From positions 23,224 to 87,223 of the forward strand of contig JAFLKK010000013.1 of the NCBI GenBank assembly GCA_019163375.1: a stretch of DNA of 64,000 nt. Reading direction: 5' to 3'. Origin of the DNA: Paludibacter sp. GTDB taxonomy: Bacteria; Bacteroidota; Bacteroidia; Bacteroidales; Paludibacteraceae. A program made the translations under genes and the position numbers. The notes below the pieces were generated by a model. That model was not told the origin of the DNA. It made no database searches and worked only from the letters and a program-made list of their open reading frames with translations. Of this stretch, positions 36,794 through 46,014 are shown piece by piece (the first letter of the stretch is position 1; every line of letters begins with the position of its first letter).

Positions 36794-38680
36794 TTATTTA
36801 TTTTGAATTTTCTTGACAAGCACAATGTTGGGTTGCGCCGCTTTTTTCATCCCCGTGCCCAGAAAAAATCCGGTATGCGGAGGTTGGTTATAACCGACAT
36901 TCTGAGTAGCAATAGCCAAACGGTATTGCGGATCGTGCATCAGTGTAACAATGCGATGAGCAGTTGGAATGGTAGTTGTGTAAATTCGTAGATTTCTATT
37001 GTCCGTTGTACGTAAAATAAGTTCCTCACGCCAATCGCCAAATAAATCGGCACTTAAAGCCGGAGTTGCTTTTGTACCATTGTTGGAAGCACAGCCTTCG
37101 GCAGTAAAAATGCGGCCCACTTTGTATTTATCAATGTAATTTTTATCGAGCAATTCGCGACTAACATCAGCATCCCACCAAATAAGGAAGTTGGTTGATG
37201 TAGGTGCATCACCTATCCGGTTGCCTTTCATATCCAACAATCCTCCCGAACCTGAAAACCACATCTCAGCTCCCGGATTTTCAGGATAAATATCTTCGGC
37301 CACACCGCGGCCTGCATCCTTGTTCATTGACCCTTTATACAGCACTTCTCCGGTCATAGCATCATAAACGGCAGCTCCGGCACCTTTTGTTCCTTCCTCA
37401 ATTTCATGAACACCAAATACCTGAAGTCCTGCACGATTTGGCACCAAATGACCCACATGAATAGCATCCCCATGACGAAAACCGGTAGAAAACAGACCTT
37501 TGCCATTGTCATCAACCACCATGGAGCCATAGATGATTTCATCTTTTCCATCGCCATCTACGTCAGCCACGCTCAGGTTATGATTTCCCTGTCCGGAGAA
37601 AGGGTTCTCACCATCTTTGCTATCGAAAATCCAGCGGGAAGTGAGTTTCCCATTTCGCCAGTCCCAGGCAGCGAGCACAGTTCTACCATAGTAACCTCTG
37701 CACATCACTACACTTGGGTGAACACCATCGAGATAAGCCACACAAGCCAGGAAGCGTTCGCTCCGATTTCCCGTATTGTCACTTCCTCCATTGCCACCGT
37801 GCCCATTCCAACCATTTAAAGGGTAGCGGTTCGGAATATAATCGGTAGTAGCCAGAGCCTCACCTGTTCGTCCGCTGAAAATGGTAAAATATTTGGGTCC
37901 GTCCAGTATTTTTCCGTAGAAAGTCCCACTGTTTTTATCCAGATTACGATAATCTTTGGTTGAATCGCCTATCACTTTTCCCATTCCATCAATGGTTCCA
38001 TCGGCTGTTTTACATGCAAATTCAGCAATTCCATCACCGTCGAGGTCGTAGACCATAAACTGTGTATAATGAGCTCCTTCACGAATATTCTTTCCCAGGC
38101 TTATCTGCCATAGAAATGTTCCATCTAACTTGTATGCCTGAAAAACAGGTATCCCCGATACGCCGGATGAAGGAGAATCTATTCCACGAGCTGTTTGATG
38201 AAGAATAATCTCATATTCGCCATCACCATCCAGATCACCTACCGAGACATCGTTAGGGTTATATCCTTCGGGGGTTTTAAGCGGAATATTGATATATTGC
38301 TGAACCGGAGCATTTGCTTTTATAGTAAAAGGTTTACTTGCCTCCTGCTCCACTCCACCGAGTACCGCTTTTACAAAATAGGAATTCTCTATGCCAAAAT
38401 TCTGTTTTCCAACCTGACAGTTCGTGCTTTCTTTTATCGGCGTTTGATTTAATTTGACCGGTTTATCATTTCCACTCCGGCGATAGAGATTAAATGCAAT
38501 ATCATCAGGCTCGGTACCCAATAACCGCCAACCTACATAAACCGAATCGCCGGGACAACGAACAGCTGTAACAGCTCTGTCAAGGTTCTCCATTTGCCGC
38601 TGCGCCATTAATCGGGGAGCATTAATAAGCGTAAGAAATGCTAGAAAAACAGAAATCGTGATTTTCGAAAGACCTTTCAT
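36794..38680 (-). CDS. PL11-family rhamnogalacturonan lyase
   Basis: A 628-residue secreted lyase. I chose the ATG at 38680 (MKGLSKITISVFLAFLTLIN, a good signal peptide); the frame is open 14 codons further to a GTG with a low-complexity Thr/Ser stretch. The mature part begins RQMENLDRAVTAVRCPGDSV and contains the calcium-binding propeller repeats DLDGDGEYEI, DLDGDGIAEF and DVDGDGKDEI typical of PL11. The enzyme cuts the backbone of rhamnogalacturonan I between rhamnose and galacturonic acid by beta-elimination, giving unsaturated ends for the GH105 enzyme upstream. Confidence 0.93.
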   Translation of the reverse strand: MKGLSKITISVFLAFLTLINAPRLMAQRQMENLDRAVTAVRCPGDSVYVGWRLLGTEPDDIAFNLYRRSGNDKPVKLNQTPIKESTNCQVGKQNFGIENSYFVKAVLGGVEQEASKPFTIKANAPVQQYINIPLKTPEGYNPNDVSVGDLDGDGEYEIILHQTARGIDSPSSGVSGIPVFQAYKLDGTFLWQISLGKNIREGAHYTQFMVYDLDGDGIAEFACKTADGTIDGMGKVIGDSTKDYRNLDKNSGTFYGKILDGPKYFTIFSGRTGEALATTDYIPNRYPLNGWNGHGGNGGSDNTGNRSERFLACVAYLDGVHPSVVMCRGYYGRTVLAAWDWRNGKLTSRWIFDSKDGENPFSGQGNHNLSVADVDGDGKDEIIYGSMVVDDNGKGLFSTGFRHGDAIHVGHLVPNRAGLQVFGVHEIEEGTKGAGAAVYDAMTGEVLYKGSMNKDAGRGVAEDIYPENPGAEMWFSGSGGLLDMKGNRIGDAPTSTNFLIWWDADVSRELLDKNYIDKYKVGRIFTAEGCASNNGTKATPALSADLFGDWREELILRTTDNRNLRIYTTTIPTAHRIVTLMHDPQYRLAIATQNVGYNQPPHTGFFLGTGMKKAAQPNIVLVKKIQNK

Positions 38681-38728
38681 TACTGTAGAAGTTGTAGTTG
38701 TGCAATTAGTAGTACTGTTCACTTAAAA

Positions 38729-40297
38729 TTAAAAATTATCCGTTCTGAAGTTCGGAGTCCACAATCCTTCTTTGTTTAGGAGGCTTGCCGGAGGATTCGT
38801 TGCCCAACAATAACGAACGGCAATTGGTTTCAGCACTTCTTTGCTCGACACAACCACTGTTTTACCATCTATCTTGGCATCAGCCCACATCCATTTTTTG
38901 TCCTCGCCACAAATGGCAAAGCCGGTCAGTTTTCCATCTTTTGCTATCAATCCTTTACCTACATGGTCAAAGGAGAGACGAACAGTGCTGCCCTCCACTT
39001 TGTAATTTTTGTACATTGGTCCTGAATATTCTACCTTTTCGCCGTACACTTTGGCTCGAGCAGCTAATCCAAGACGGTAACCGATAACTTGTTTATTTTT
39101 GGGGTGTACATTTTCAGGATCATTGCCTGCATTTTCGATGGCCACTGCCATAGCTGTGTTAGGGATAGAGAGATTTTGCATTTGAGCTTCGCGAACTGTC
39201 ATCATCGAATTGTCCTGCACCGGTTGCGTCATTGGCTTGCCAATATTCGCCAACTGTACATACAGAAATGGGAAATTACCTTGCGTCCAACGCGTTCTCC
39301 AATCGGCTACCAAAGTTTCCATAATTTCGCGGTAGACTTTTGCCGAAGGTCCGTTCGATTCGCCCTGATACCACAATGCTCCCTTGATAGCATAAGGAAT
39401 CAACGGGTCTATCATGCCGTTGTAGCAAACGTACGGATTGTGTTGATCCAGTTCCGGGTTAGGGTTTCTGGGTGCTTTGGGCTTTTTCGAATTCACATCG
39501 CCGGCAACTGCTTGCGCTGCAGCCAAATCGCCTTTAAATTTGACAAGGTCCTCTCTGTATTTTGGCAATGCAACAGCACTATCGGCAACAAACTTATCCC
39601 ATTTCTGAGTATACGCATCGAGCAATGGTTTTAAGTTTGGACGCGCCTCCAGAGCCGGTTTGCTTATCCACGTTTCGGCAGTACTAGCACCAAAAGCCGA
39701 AGTTATCATACCCACGGGAATGTGGAGCTTTTGATATATTTCACGTGCAAAAAAGTACGCTACCGCTGACAAATGCCCAACGGTTTTAGGAGAACAAACT
39801 TCCCATTTACCAACAACTTCTGACTTTACCGTATGCGAAGGAGTAAAATCAACATCATAAACTCTAATTTGAGGATAGTTAGCCTCCGCCACTTCTTTAT
39901 CTTCATTCAAAACGCCACACCAGTAGCGATCTTCCTTTGCAACGGTCATGTCCATGTTCGATTGTCCGGAGCAAAGCCATACTTCACCCACATAAACATC
40001 TTCAATAGTGATGATATTTTCGCCTTTTATTTGAAGTTTGTAAGGACCGCCGGCTTTTTGTTTTGGTAAGCGAACCAACCATTTACCGGTAGCATCTGTT
40101 GTAAAAGTCTGAACTGCTTTGTTCAATGTAACAGTAACCTGTTCGCCGGGCTTAGCTGTTCCCCAAACAGGAATGAGGATATTTCGTTGTAAAACCATAT
40201 GTTCGGCAAACAAGCCGGCTGGTTTTACGGTTGCCAAAAGCGTTGAAGAAGTGAATACGCCTAAAGTGAAAAGTAAAAATCGTATTGATTTGGTCAT
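38729..40297 (-). CDS. Sialate-O-acetylesterase-family (SASA) carbohydrate esterase
   Basis: A 522-residue secreted esterase. The start is set at the ATG at 40297 (MTKSIRFLLFTLGVFTSS, signal peptide); the frame continues upstream but would overlap the rhaM gene and lacks sense. Motifs are CSGQSNMDMTV with the nucleophile Ser, WYQGESNG, and a C-terminal catalytic His region (ENVHPKNKQVIGYRL). In pectin clusters members of this family deacetylate plant polysaccharides rather than sialic acid, which is the likely role here. Confidence 0.88.
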   Translation of the reverse strand: MTKSIRFLLFTLGVFTSSTLLATVKPAGLFAEHMVLQRNILIPVWGTAKPGEQVTVTLNKAVQTFTTDATGKWLVRLPKQKAGGPYKLQIKGENIITIEDVYVGEVWLCSGQSNMDMTVAKEDRYWCGVLNEDKEVAEANYPQIRVYDVDFTPSHTVKSEVVGKWEVCSPKTVGHLSAVAYFFAREIYQKLHIPVGMITSAFGASTAETWISKPALEARPNLKPLLDAYTQKWDKFVADSAVALPKYREDLVKFKGDLAAAQAVAGDVNSKKPKAPRNPNPELDQHNPYVCYNGMIDPLIPYAIKGALWYQGESNGPSAKVYREIMETLVADWRTRWTQGNFPFLYVQLANIGKPMTQPVQDNSMMTVREAQMQNLSIPNTAMAVAIENAGNDPENVHPKNKQVIGYRLGLAARAKVYGEKVEYSGPMYKNYKVEGSTVRLSFDHVGKGLIAKDGKLTGFAICGEDKKWMWADAKIDGKTVVVSSKEVLKPIAVRYCWATNPPASLLNKEGLWTPNFRTDNF

Positions 40298-40406
40298 GAT
40301 ATTGAAATAAAGTGTCTGAGGTTGACTTGAAGTTGTTCTTTGTTGTTGTACGGACTCATTCGACTTACAAAAACAACGAAAGTTTAAGCGATTGAAAACG
40401 ATAGTT

Positions 40407-40721
40407 CTACTCCATATAGAATAGTTCGGGCAATGCAATAGAAACAGGCGAATTATCAGGATTTGATTCCATAATATCTGCCATATATGCCCACCATTTT
40501 TGCACAATTTCGGTCGAACCCAGATCTTGAGAACCACCTTCACCACTGTTTTTTTGTACTGCAAAGAGAATATTGGTTTCCTTATCCCAGAAAATAGAAT
40601 AATCGTACACACCGGCATCTTTCAACAGTTTTGATAATTCCGGCCAAATTTCATTGTGGCGTTTTTCGTATTCGGCTTCAAAGCCGGGTTTCAGAAACAT
40701 TTTAAAAGCTGATCTTGTCAT
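40407..40721 (-). CDS. rhaM: L-rhamnose mutarotase
   Basis: A 104-residue protein, the usual length of RhaM. Characteristic stretches are FKMFLKPGFEAEYEKRHNEI, containing the catalytic-type His and Tyr residues, and WWAYMADIMESN near the end. It interconverts alpha and beta L-rhamnose so that the isomerase can use it, linking backbone breakdown to sugar catabolism. No signal peptide is present, so unlike its neighbours it is cytoplasmic. It lies 16 bases after the GH105 gene. Confidence 0.92.
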   Translation of the reverse strand: MTRSAFKMFLKPGFEAEYEKRHNEIWPELSKLLKDAGVYDYSIFWDKETNILFAVQKNSGEGGSQDLGSTEIVQKWWAYMADIMESNPDNSPVSIALPELFYME

Positions 40722-40737
40722 TGTTTTGTGTATTTAA

Positions 40738-42135
40738 TTATTTAACCGAGAAAATAGGTGCAGTAGTATCTTGTTTTGTGTTGTAGAATTGCACTGCACT
40801 GTCGTTCATTTTAGGAAATTTGGTCTTCATCAAAGCGTACATTTCACCACCCGCAAGCAACACCGGACCGTATCCATGTGCTGCAAATCGATGAACCGGA
40901 CGATAATAATAATAAGCCGGATCAAATCCCATTCCTGTACCAACACACGTTCCATCAACCTCACCGGCCTCGGTAACCTGCGTAGTTACGGCATTCCAAC
41001 CCAGCGTAGCTACCGGACCATATGCCAATGCATCTATCCATCCTTTGTTGATAGCATGTGCGATACAATAGGTGTAAATAGCTGTAGCCGAAAGTTCTAA
41101 ATACGAATCATTACGATCGAGCAACTGATGCCAGAAACCTTCGCCCGACTGTAAAGCTGCTAAACCGCGCACATGTTCTTTAAATAAATAAAGGATCTTA
41201 TCACGTCCGGGATAATTGGCGGGTAAGGCATCCAGCACTTCGGTCATCGTCAGAATTGCCCAACCATTTGCACGTCCCCAATGAAAAGCCGGATGATCGC
41301 TCATCCCTTCTACCCAACCGTGGCGGAACAATTTCTTCTCCGGAACCCACATGCGTTGTTTGAAAAGCATGACTTGTTTAATGGCCTCATCGTAGTATTT
41401 TTTGTCTCCGGTAAGTTTTCCCATATTGGCAATAGAAGGAATAGCCATAAACATATCATCAAGCCAAACCGTATTGTGTTGAGGGCGGTTACGGGCAAAA
41501 ATGCCATCAGCCAAACGATATTCTTTGTTCATGATAAAATCCATGTAGTTATCGATAAGCGGGCGGTCGTTGCATTTCATACCTGCAATTTGGGCTTTAA
41601 TCATAGCCGAACACATCGCTCCGGCATCGTCCAATGCCTCGGGATGAAGAACTTGGCGCATTTGCGGTTCAACAATTCCTTCTTTTCTTAGTTTCTCAAA
41701 ATAAGGAGCTACTTCAGCAAGAAAATTAAACCGGTCGGAAACATATTTCGTGTAACGGGCATCGCCTGTTTTTTCAGCTACCAAAAGCATGCTGGCATAC
41801 GTTACACCCCACTCGTAACTGGCAAGACGGAAAGTCCCGCGTTCCAAAACAGAGTTTTTATCTATCTGCTTGAAATCGGTAATAACTTCTTTGCTGTCTT
41901 TATTGATAACTTTCGTGGGAGTTGCGGTTTCTAAAAATGCCAAAACGCGGTCGGTCACTGCTTTTACCTGTTCGGGTGTAGATTCACCATAAGGCGTTTT
42001 ATAGGCCGGTTTCATTAAATGAAGCGGAGTGTTGAAGTCGTTCGTCTTTTCGTGAGATGTTCCATTTTGTGCTCCGCCTGAAGCACTTAGCAAACAAAGT
42101 AAGGAAATTGTAAATAAGGATTTAATTTTGCTCAT
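40738..42135 (-). CDS. GH105-family unsaturated rhamnogalacturonyl hydrolase
   Basis: A 465-residue (alpha/alpha)6-barrel enzyme with an N-terminal signal sequence. The catalytic Asp is expected in EALDDAGAMCSAM, and HPAFHWGRANGW and WLDDMFMAIPSI fit the YteR/YesR family. It removes the unsaturated galacturonic acid from ends created by the PL9 and PL11 lyases. Its placement next to rhaM and upstream of PL11 agrees with that role. Confidence 0.92.
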   Translation of the reverse strand: MSKIKSLFTISLLCLLSASGGAQNGTSHEKTNDFNTPLHLMKPAYKTPYGESTPEQVKAVTDRVLAFLETATPTKVINKDSKEVITDFKQIDKNSVLERGTFRLASYEWGVTYASMLLVAEKTGDARYTKYVSDRFNFLAEVAPYFEKLRKEGIVEPQMRQVLHPEALDDAGAMCSAMIKAQIAGMKCNDRPLIDNYMDFIMNKEYRLADGIFARNRPQHNTVWLDDMFMAIPSIANMGKLTGDKKYYDEAIKQVMLFKQRMWVPEKKLFRHGWVEGMSDHPAFHWGRANGWAILTMTEVLDALPANYPGRDKILYLFKEHVRGLAALQSGEGFWHQLLDRNDSYLELSATAIYTYCIAHAINKGWIDALAYGPVATLGWNAVTTQVTEAGEVDGTCVGTGMGFDPAYYYYRPVHRFAAHGYGPVLLAGGEMYALMKTKFPKMNDSAVQFYNTKQDTTAPIFSVK

Positions 42136-42266
42136 ATGTGATTGATTTATGTAGTTACGAGTAAATAGTTACAAGTTACAAGTCTGTATATCTTACTCTT
42201 ATTTAAAAAACACATCAATAAATAATATCGATTATTTATATGATTTTGAATTATTGGGTGACTTAT

Positions 42267-42298
42267 TTTATTATCGGCTCATCTCAATTAATGAGCAC
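42267..42298. repeat. 32-bp direct repeat, left copy
   Basis: 29 of 32 bases match 43427-43458. On the minus strand this copy encodes VLIN and then TGA, which ends the TonB-like frame. The second copy encodes VLINSDEPIIK at the end of the GH28 protein. The pair brackets the frameshifted gene. Confidence 0.8.
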
Positions 42299-43391
42299 TT
42301 TACAAAAATCGATCATCTGTATAGTTGATGTTGGAACATTTTCCAATAGGCTTTTATAGTTCTTTCTGATATTTTCAAGTGTTTTCGACTTTGAAATTTG
42401 AACAGAAGAAAGCAAAGTCCCTTTTTTATCAAAAGTAGAGTAAAACAAATTATCGGCTTGATCTGCGACAGCTTTAAATAAAAGAATTTTTGAACATCTT
42501 TTTCTATTCTGCGTTGAATACCCATTTTTATCAATATAAACAGAATCATTCCCATTTCCCTTTTCAATCATTTCCTTTGCATAAATTGGCAAATTATAAT
42601 TAAAGGTGAACATTATTTGTTGTGCGACTGGCTTATTATCAACGCAAGATGGTTTCGTTAACGATCCTATTGATTTAGCTAAAGCAATAGCAGCTTTGTC
42701 TAAATCTTCATCAACCGGATGTCTCACAAATGCGTCAACAACCTTTCCCGTATTATCAAACTGAGTAAAAACAGCAATACTGGCAGCTGCATTTCTGTTT
42801 AAGGCTCGTGCAGGATATGATATTTTTGAATAATAAAACATATCTAATGATCTATAAACTCCATCATCATAAACCGCATTTGTATAATACGGAAAGAAAT
42901 CTATCTTTTTCCCTTTTATATCAAAGCATTCACCCGATATCATTTTCCAATTCATATCATTATAAACTTCCTTACGCTTCAGATTTCCATTTTCCCAATA
43001 GACAAGCATAGCACCAGAATTCCCTGCATTTCTGAAACCAATCTTTTTCCTGATTTTACCACTCATATACCATTCCTGATAGATGCCATCATAGTAACCA
43101 TCTGATATCATTATACATACTAAGAGCCTGAACATCTTTTTTATACTCATTCGGTTTTAAGGATCGCTCATTAACCACATCTACTTTTGATTTTATCTTG
43201 CCTGATTTAAAATATGTTGAAATAGTTGCTCTGTTGGGATTAGTTGGATCAACCCTTATAAACTCATAGCTATCCATTAGTTCGAGGTCTGCAACTCTCA
43301 CACCGGTTTTACTTATATAAATCGTATCCTGTGCAAAACATTGAAATTCTATGACCGTAAAGAATAAAATGACAGAAATAATGTATTTCAT
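42284..43391 (-). pseudogene. Frameshifted MORN-like/TonB C-terminal protein gene
   Basis: Two overlapping frames belong to one gene. The first (43391-43089, 100 codons) has a signal peptide (MKYIISVILFFTVIEFQCFA) and a MORN/YwqK-type unit (STYFKSGKIKSKVDV). The second (to 42284) continues with YQEWYMSGKIRKKIGF and MLVYWENGNLKRKEVY, then a TonB C-terminal-like domain (ISYPARALNRNAAASIAVF, DEDLDKAAIALAKS). The frames are offset by one base in the overlap 43089-43150, near the codons for NDI/SDG. The overlap also holds a run of six A. An assembly error would give the same picture. Such proteins pass energy or sense at the envelope; the role here is unknown. Confidence 0.65.
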
Positions 43392-43422
43392 AATTATTTA
43401 GAATGAAAAGGGTCGTTACAAG

Positions 43423-44883
43423 CTACTTTATTATCGGCTCATCGCTATTAATAAGCACAAACTTTTTGGGTGCATCGGGTTGAGTAATACGTACATTCCG
43501 GAATATAGAGCCTTTCACATCGTCCAGCTGTACCGATGGACGAAAATCGGGTTGCATAAAGCTTATGTCTACATCACTTATCTCAATATTTTTAGCATGA
43601 CGAATATAAAATGAAGAAGACGGAATAAGACCGAACATCCAGGGTTCAGGGTACAGTTTCTCACTTTCGGGTGGAGTCAGTTTAGCTTGCTCACTTGTGC
43701 CACCACCTTTATACACAATCCGGATATTGCTCAGTTTCACATCTTCAATGTAATGGTTAGGTAAACCTGAAATAAGACAACCGTAACGAGAATCTGCATT
43801 GTACACGTTCACATTGTCGATGGTAATGCGTTTCATTTCGCCCACCGCTGTGTTTTCCGGACTACGCATTCTTGCTCCTAACCGAAGAAAGATTGGCGAG
43901 TTGACAATATCGCGCATAGTAATATTCGAAATCACAATATCCTGAAGAATACCACCATCCACTGTTTCGAGAGCCAACCCACGACAACGCTCAAAAATGC
44001 AATTGGTAATAGCAATATTTTTAAAGCCACCGCTCGACTCTGTTCCACATTTAATACGTCCGGTAACAAAACCCTGATCGGGCGCTTGGGGTTCATCGCG
44101 CTGGTAGGTGGCATTCATCACCGAACCACGGTCGTAACCACTTACAAAACAGTTGGTAATCGTCACATTTTCCGTATCCCGAAAAAATCCCAACCCATAA
44201 CTGGCTTTCAGAACAATAGCATCATCCCATGGCGAGTTGACGGTACAATTGGAAATACGCACATTCCGACAACAATCAATATCAAGTCCATCGCGATTGG
44301 TATCAATCAATAGGTTATCAACTGTCAGATTGTCGACTCCCGTTGCCAAAAGTGCAAAGTGACCACAATTCTGCATCTTCACATCGCGCATAATCACGTT
44401 TCGGCACAACTTCAAACTAACGGCTTTGTTGCCAACTCCGGGTAAATGACTTTCGTTACGGGTCAGTCCGGCTCCATCAATTAAACCCTGACCACAAATG
44501 GTCACATTTTCGAGGTTTTCGCCCCAGATTAAACTATTTTGCCAGTGACTATGCCCAAAATCCTGAAACTTTGTAAATTCACTGGGTTCTGCGGCATCAT
44601 AACCAATTCCGTTTTCGGGAAATGCAGCCAAAAGTATGGCCCCAGCTTCCAACTGAAGACATATATTACTTTTCAAACGGACTGAATAACTGGCATACGT
44701 TCCGGCAGGAAAAATAATGGTTCCACCACCCACTTTTGCTGCAGCTTCAATGGCTTTGTTTATCGACGGCGAATCGATTGTCTTACCATCGCCTTTTGCT
44801 CCGAAGTCTCTAACGTTATAAAATGTAGATGCCTCTAATTGAACGGACAGCATCACGAATAATATTCCTACGTATCTTTTCAT
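43423..44883 (-). CDS. GH28-family hydrolase, third copy
   Basis: A 486-residue secreted beta-helix enzyme (signal MKRYVGILFVMLSVQLEA). Active-site stretches are TNRDGLDIDCC, NSPWDDAIVLKASYG and GRIKCGTESSGGFKN. The unusual PWDD and GTESSGG sequences place it in a branch distinct from the polygalacturonase-like copies, possibly a rhamnogalacturonan-specific exo-enzyme. Its last codons (VLINSDEPIIK) form the right member of the direct repeat pair that flanks the TonB-like insertion. Confidence 0.88.
   Translation of the reverse strand: MKRYVGILFVMLSVQLEASTFYNVRDFGAKGDGKTIDSPSINKAIEAAAKVGGGTIIFPAGTYASYSVRLKSNICLQLEAGAILLAAFPENGIGYDAAEPSEFTKFQDFGHSHWQNSLIWGENLENVTICGQGLIDGAGLTRNESHLPGVGNKAVSLKLCRNVIMRDVKMQNCGHFALLATGVDNLTVDNLLIDTNRDGLDIDCCRNVRISNCTVNSPWDDAIVLKASYGLGFFRDTENVTITNCFVSGYDRGSVMNATYQRDEPQAPDQGFVTGRIKCGTESSGGFKNIAITNCIFERCRGLALETVDGGILQDIVISNITMRDIVNSPIFLRLGARMRSPENTAVGEMKRITIDNVNVYNADSRYGCLISGLPNHYIEDVKLSNIRIVYKGGGTSEQAKLTPPESEKLYPEPWMFGLIPSSSFYIRHAKNIEISDVDISFMQPDFRPSVQLDDVKGSIFRNVRITQPDAPKKFVLINSDEPIIK
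43427..43458. repeat. 32-bp direct repeat, right copy (end of the GH28 gene)
   Basis: Partner of 42267-42298. It lies wholly within the GH28 coding sequence, so it is probably the original copy. Confidence 0.8.
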
Positions 44884-44906
44884 TTATAATTTCTGACTAT
44901 AAAAAT

Positions 44907-45995
44907 TTATTTCAATGTTACATCCCACACTTTGGTCAATTTCGATGTTCCGGCCACACCATCAATCATCAGTGTTACAATGTAGTTGCCGGCTTCTTTG
45001 TACGCATGCTGCGGGTGCTGTTCGGTAGAAGTTGTTCCATCTCCGAAACTCCAGTTCCAATGACTTATTTCACCTGTCGATTCATCCTGAAAGGCAACCA
45101 GTCGGCGGTTCATATCCAAAACGGTGAAACTCCATTTGGCAGCCAACTTCCTACTAAACGCCCCTTCGAGTGGCATTAAACGAAAGCTGCGTAAAAAATC
45201 AGCTTGTCCATACATTTTATGTTCCGACGATAAGTTCCAAAATCCGTTTTTATCCGGCGAATTCACATCATCGAAATCAATAACCGCCCAACACAGTCCA
45301 ATCTTTTTGTTTTCGCTAAGTACCGATGGAATAGAACGGGCAGGTTCCGTACCGGCATAATCGAAAGGCGTAATAAAAAATTCCAGGATCAGTTTTCCTC
45401 TCTCTCCTTCTTTGAAAGTGTAGTTGTAAGCTGCATTGGCATAGGGCAATTGTTTGATCCAGGGTTGACAACCCCACACCATGGCCCAGTCTTTATCACC
45501 CGGAGGAGTGAAAATATGGTAGTTTTGAGCATGAACGCCATGAACGGCAAAGAAAGCATCCCACTTATTTACATCCTTGAATGGATAGAAACGGTCGATA
45601 AATGAACCTCCCGAACGATCACCATCCACTACCAATTCGAAAATATCAGCTTCGAGTCCGGGGCGCATAAACTGCCAGTAATTATCTTCAGCCTCGTACA
45701 GAAAGTACAGACGATTCTCGCCTTTTACCCATCCTACTTTTACTTTTATGTTGGGAGTTGTTGCATCTGTTTTAGGATGCACTCCTGTGTCGTCCCACAT
45801 ATCTTTTGTGGCTACCACATAGCTTTCGGGTACCATTGCCCAATCGGAAATGTCGCCATCTATACGTGGAATCTGATTGGCGGGAAATTGGAACACCTTA
45901 AATTCTGCCTCGGGATGGGGTGCTTGTGCCGACACCTTTCCTAACTGGAAAAGCAACAGTATCAAAGTCAAACCTTTGCGAGCAGATGATTTCAT
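44907..45995 (-). CDS. Secreted CBM9-like and PKD domain protein
   Basis: A 362-residue protein. The ATG at 45995 (MKSSARKGLTLILLLFQLGKVSA, signal peptide) is preferred; the open frame goes further but overlaps the next gene. Residues about 35-260 look like a sugar-binding DOMON/CBM9-type beta sandwich (DGDISDWAMVPESYVV, ADIFELVVDGDR). Residues about 265-360 are a PKD domain (WNWSFGDGTTSTEQHPQHAY). No catalytic signature is seen. It may hold polysaccharide or anchor enzymes at the surface. Confidence 0.75.
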   Translation of the reverse strand: MKSSARKGLTLILLLFQLGKVSAQAPHPEAEFKVFQFPANQIPRIDGDISDWAMVPESYVVATKDMWDDTGVHPKTDATTPNIKVKVGWVKGENRLYFLYEAEDNYWQFMRPGLEADIFELVVDGDRSGGSFIDRFYPFKDVNKWDAFFAVHGVHAQNYHIFTPPGDKDWAMVWGCQPWIKQLPYANAAYNYTFKEGERGKLILEFFITPFDYAGTEPARSIPSVLSENKKIGLCWAVIDFDDVNSPDKNGFWNLSSEHKMYGQADFLRSFRLMPLEGAFSRKLAAKWSFTVLDMNRRLVAFQDESTGEISHWNWSFGDGTTSTEQHPQHAYKEAGNYIVTLMIDGVAGTSKLTKVWDVTLK

Positions 45996-46014
45996 TGTGT
46001 GTAAATTAGATTTT

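Noticed and set aside
40298..40618. Longer N-terminus for the SASA esterase
   Set aside because: The extension would overlap rhaM and has no protein-like sequence; the signal peptide starts at 40297.
43137..43142. Programmed frameshift at the run of six A in the TonB-like gene
   Set aside because: The run is not in phase as a standard slippery heptamer for the first frame, and the protein break appears some 12 codons later; a mutation or sequencing error is simpler.
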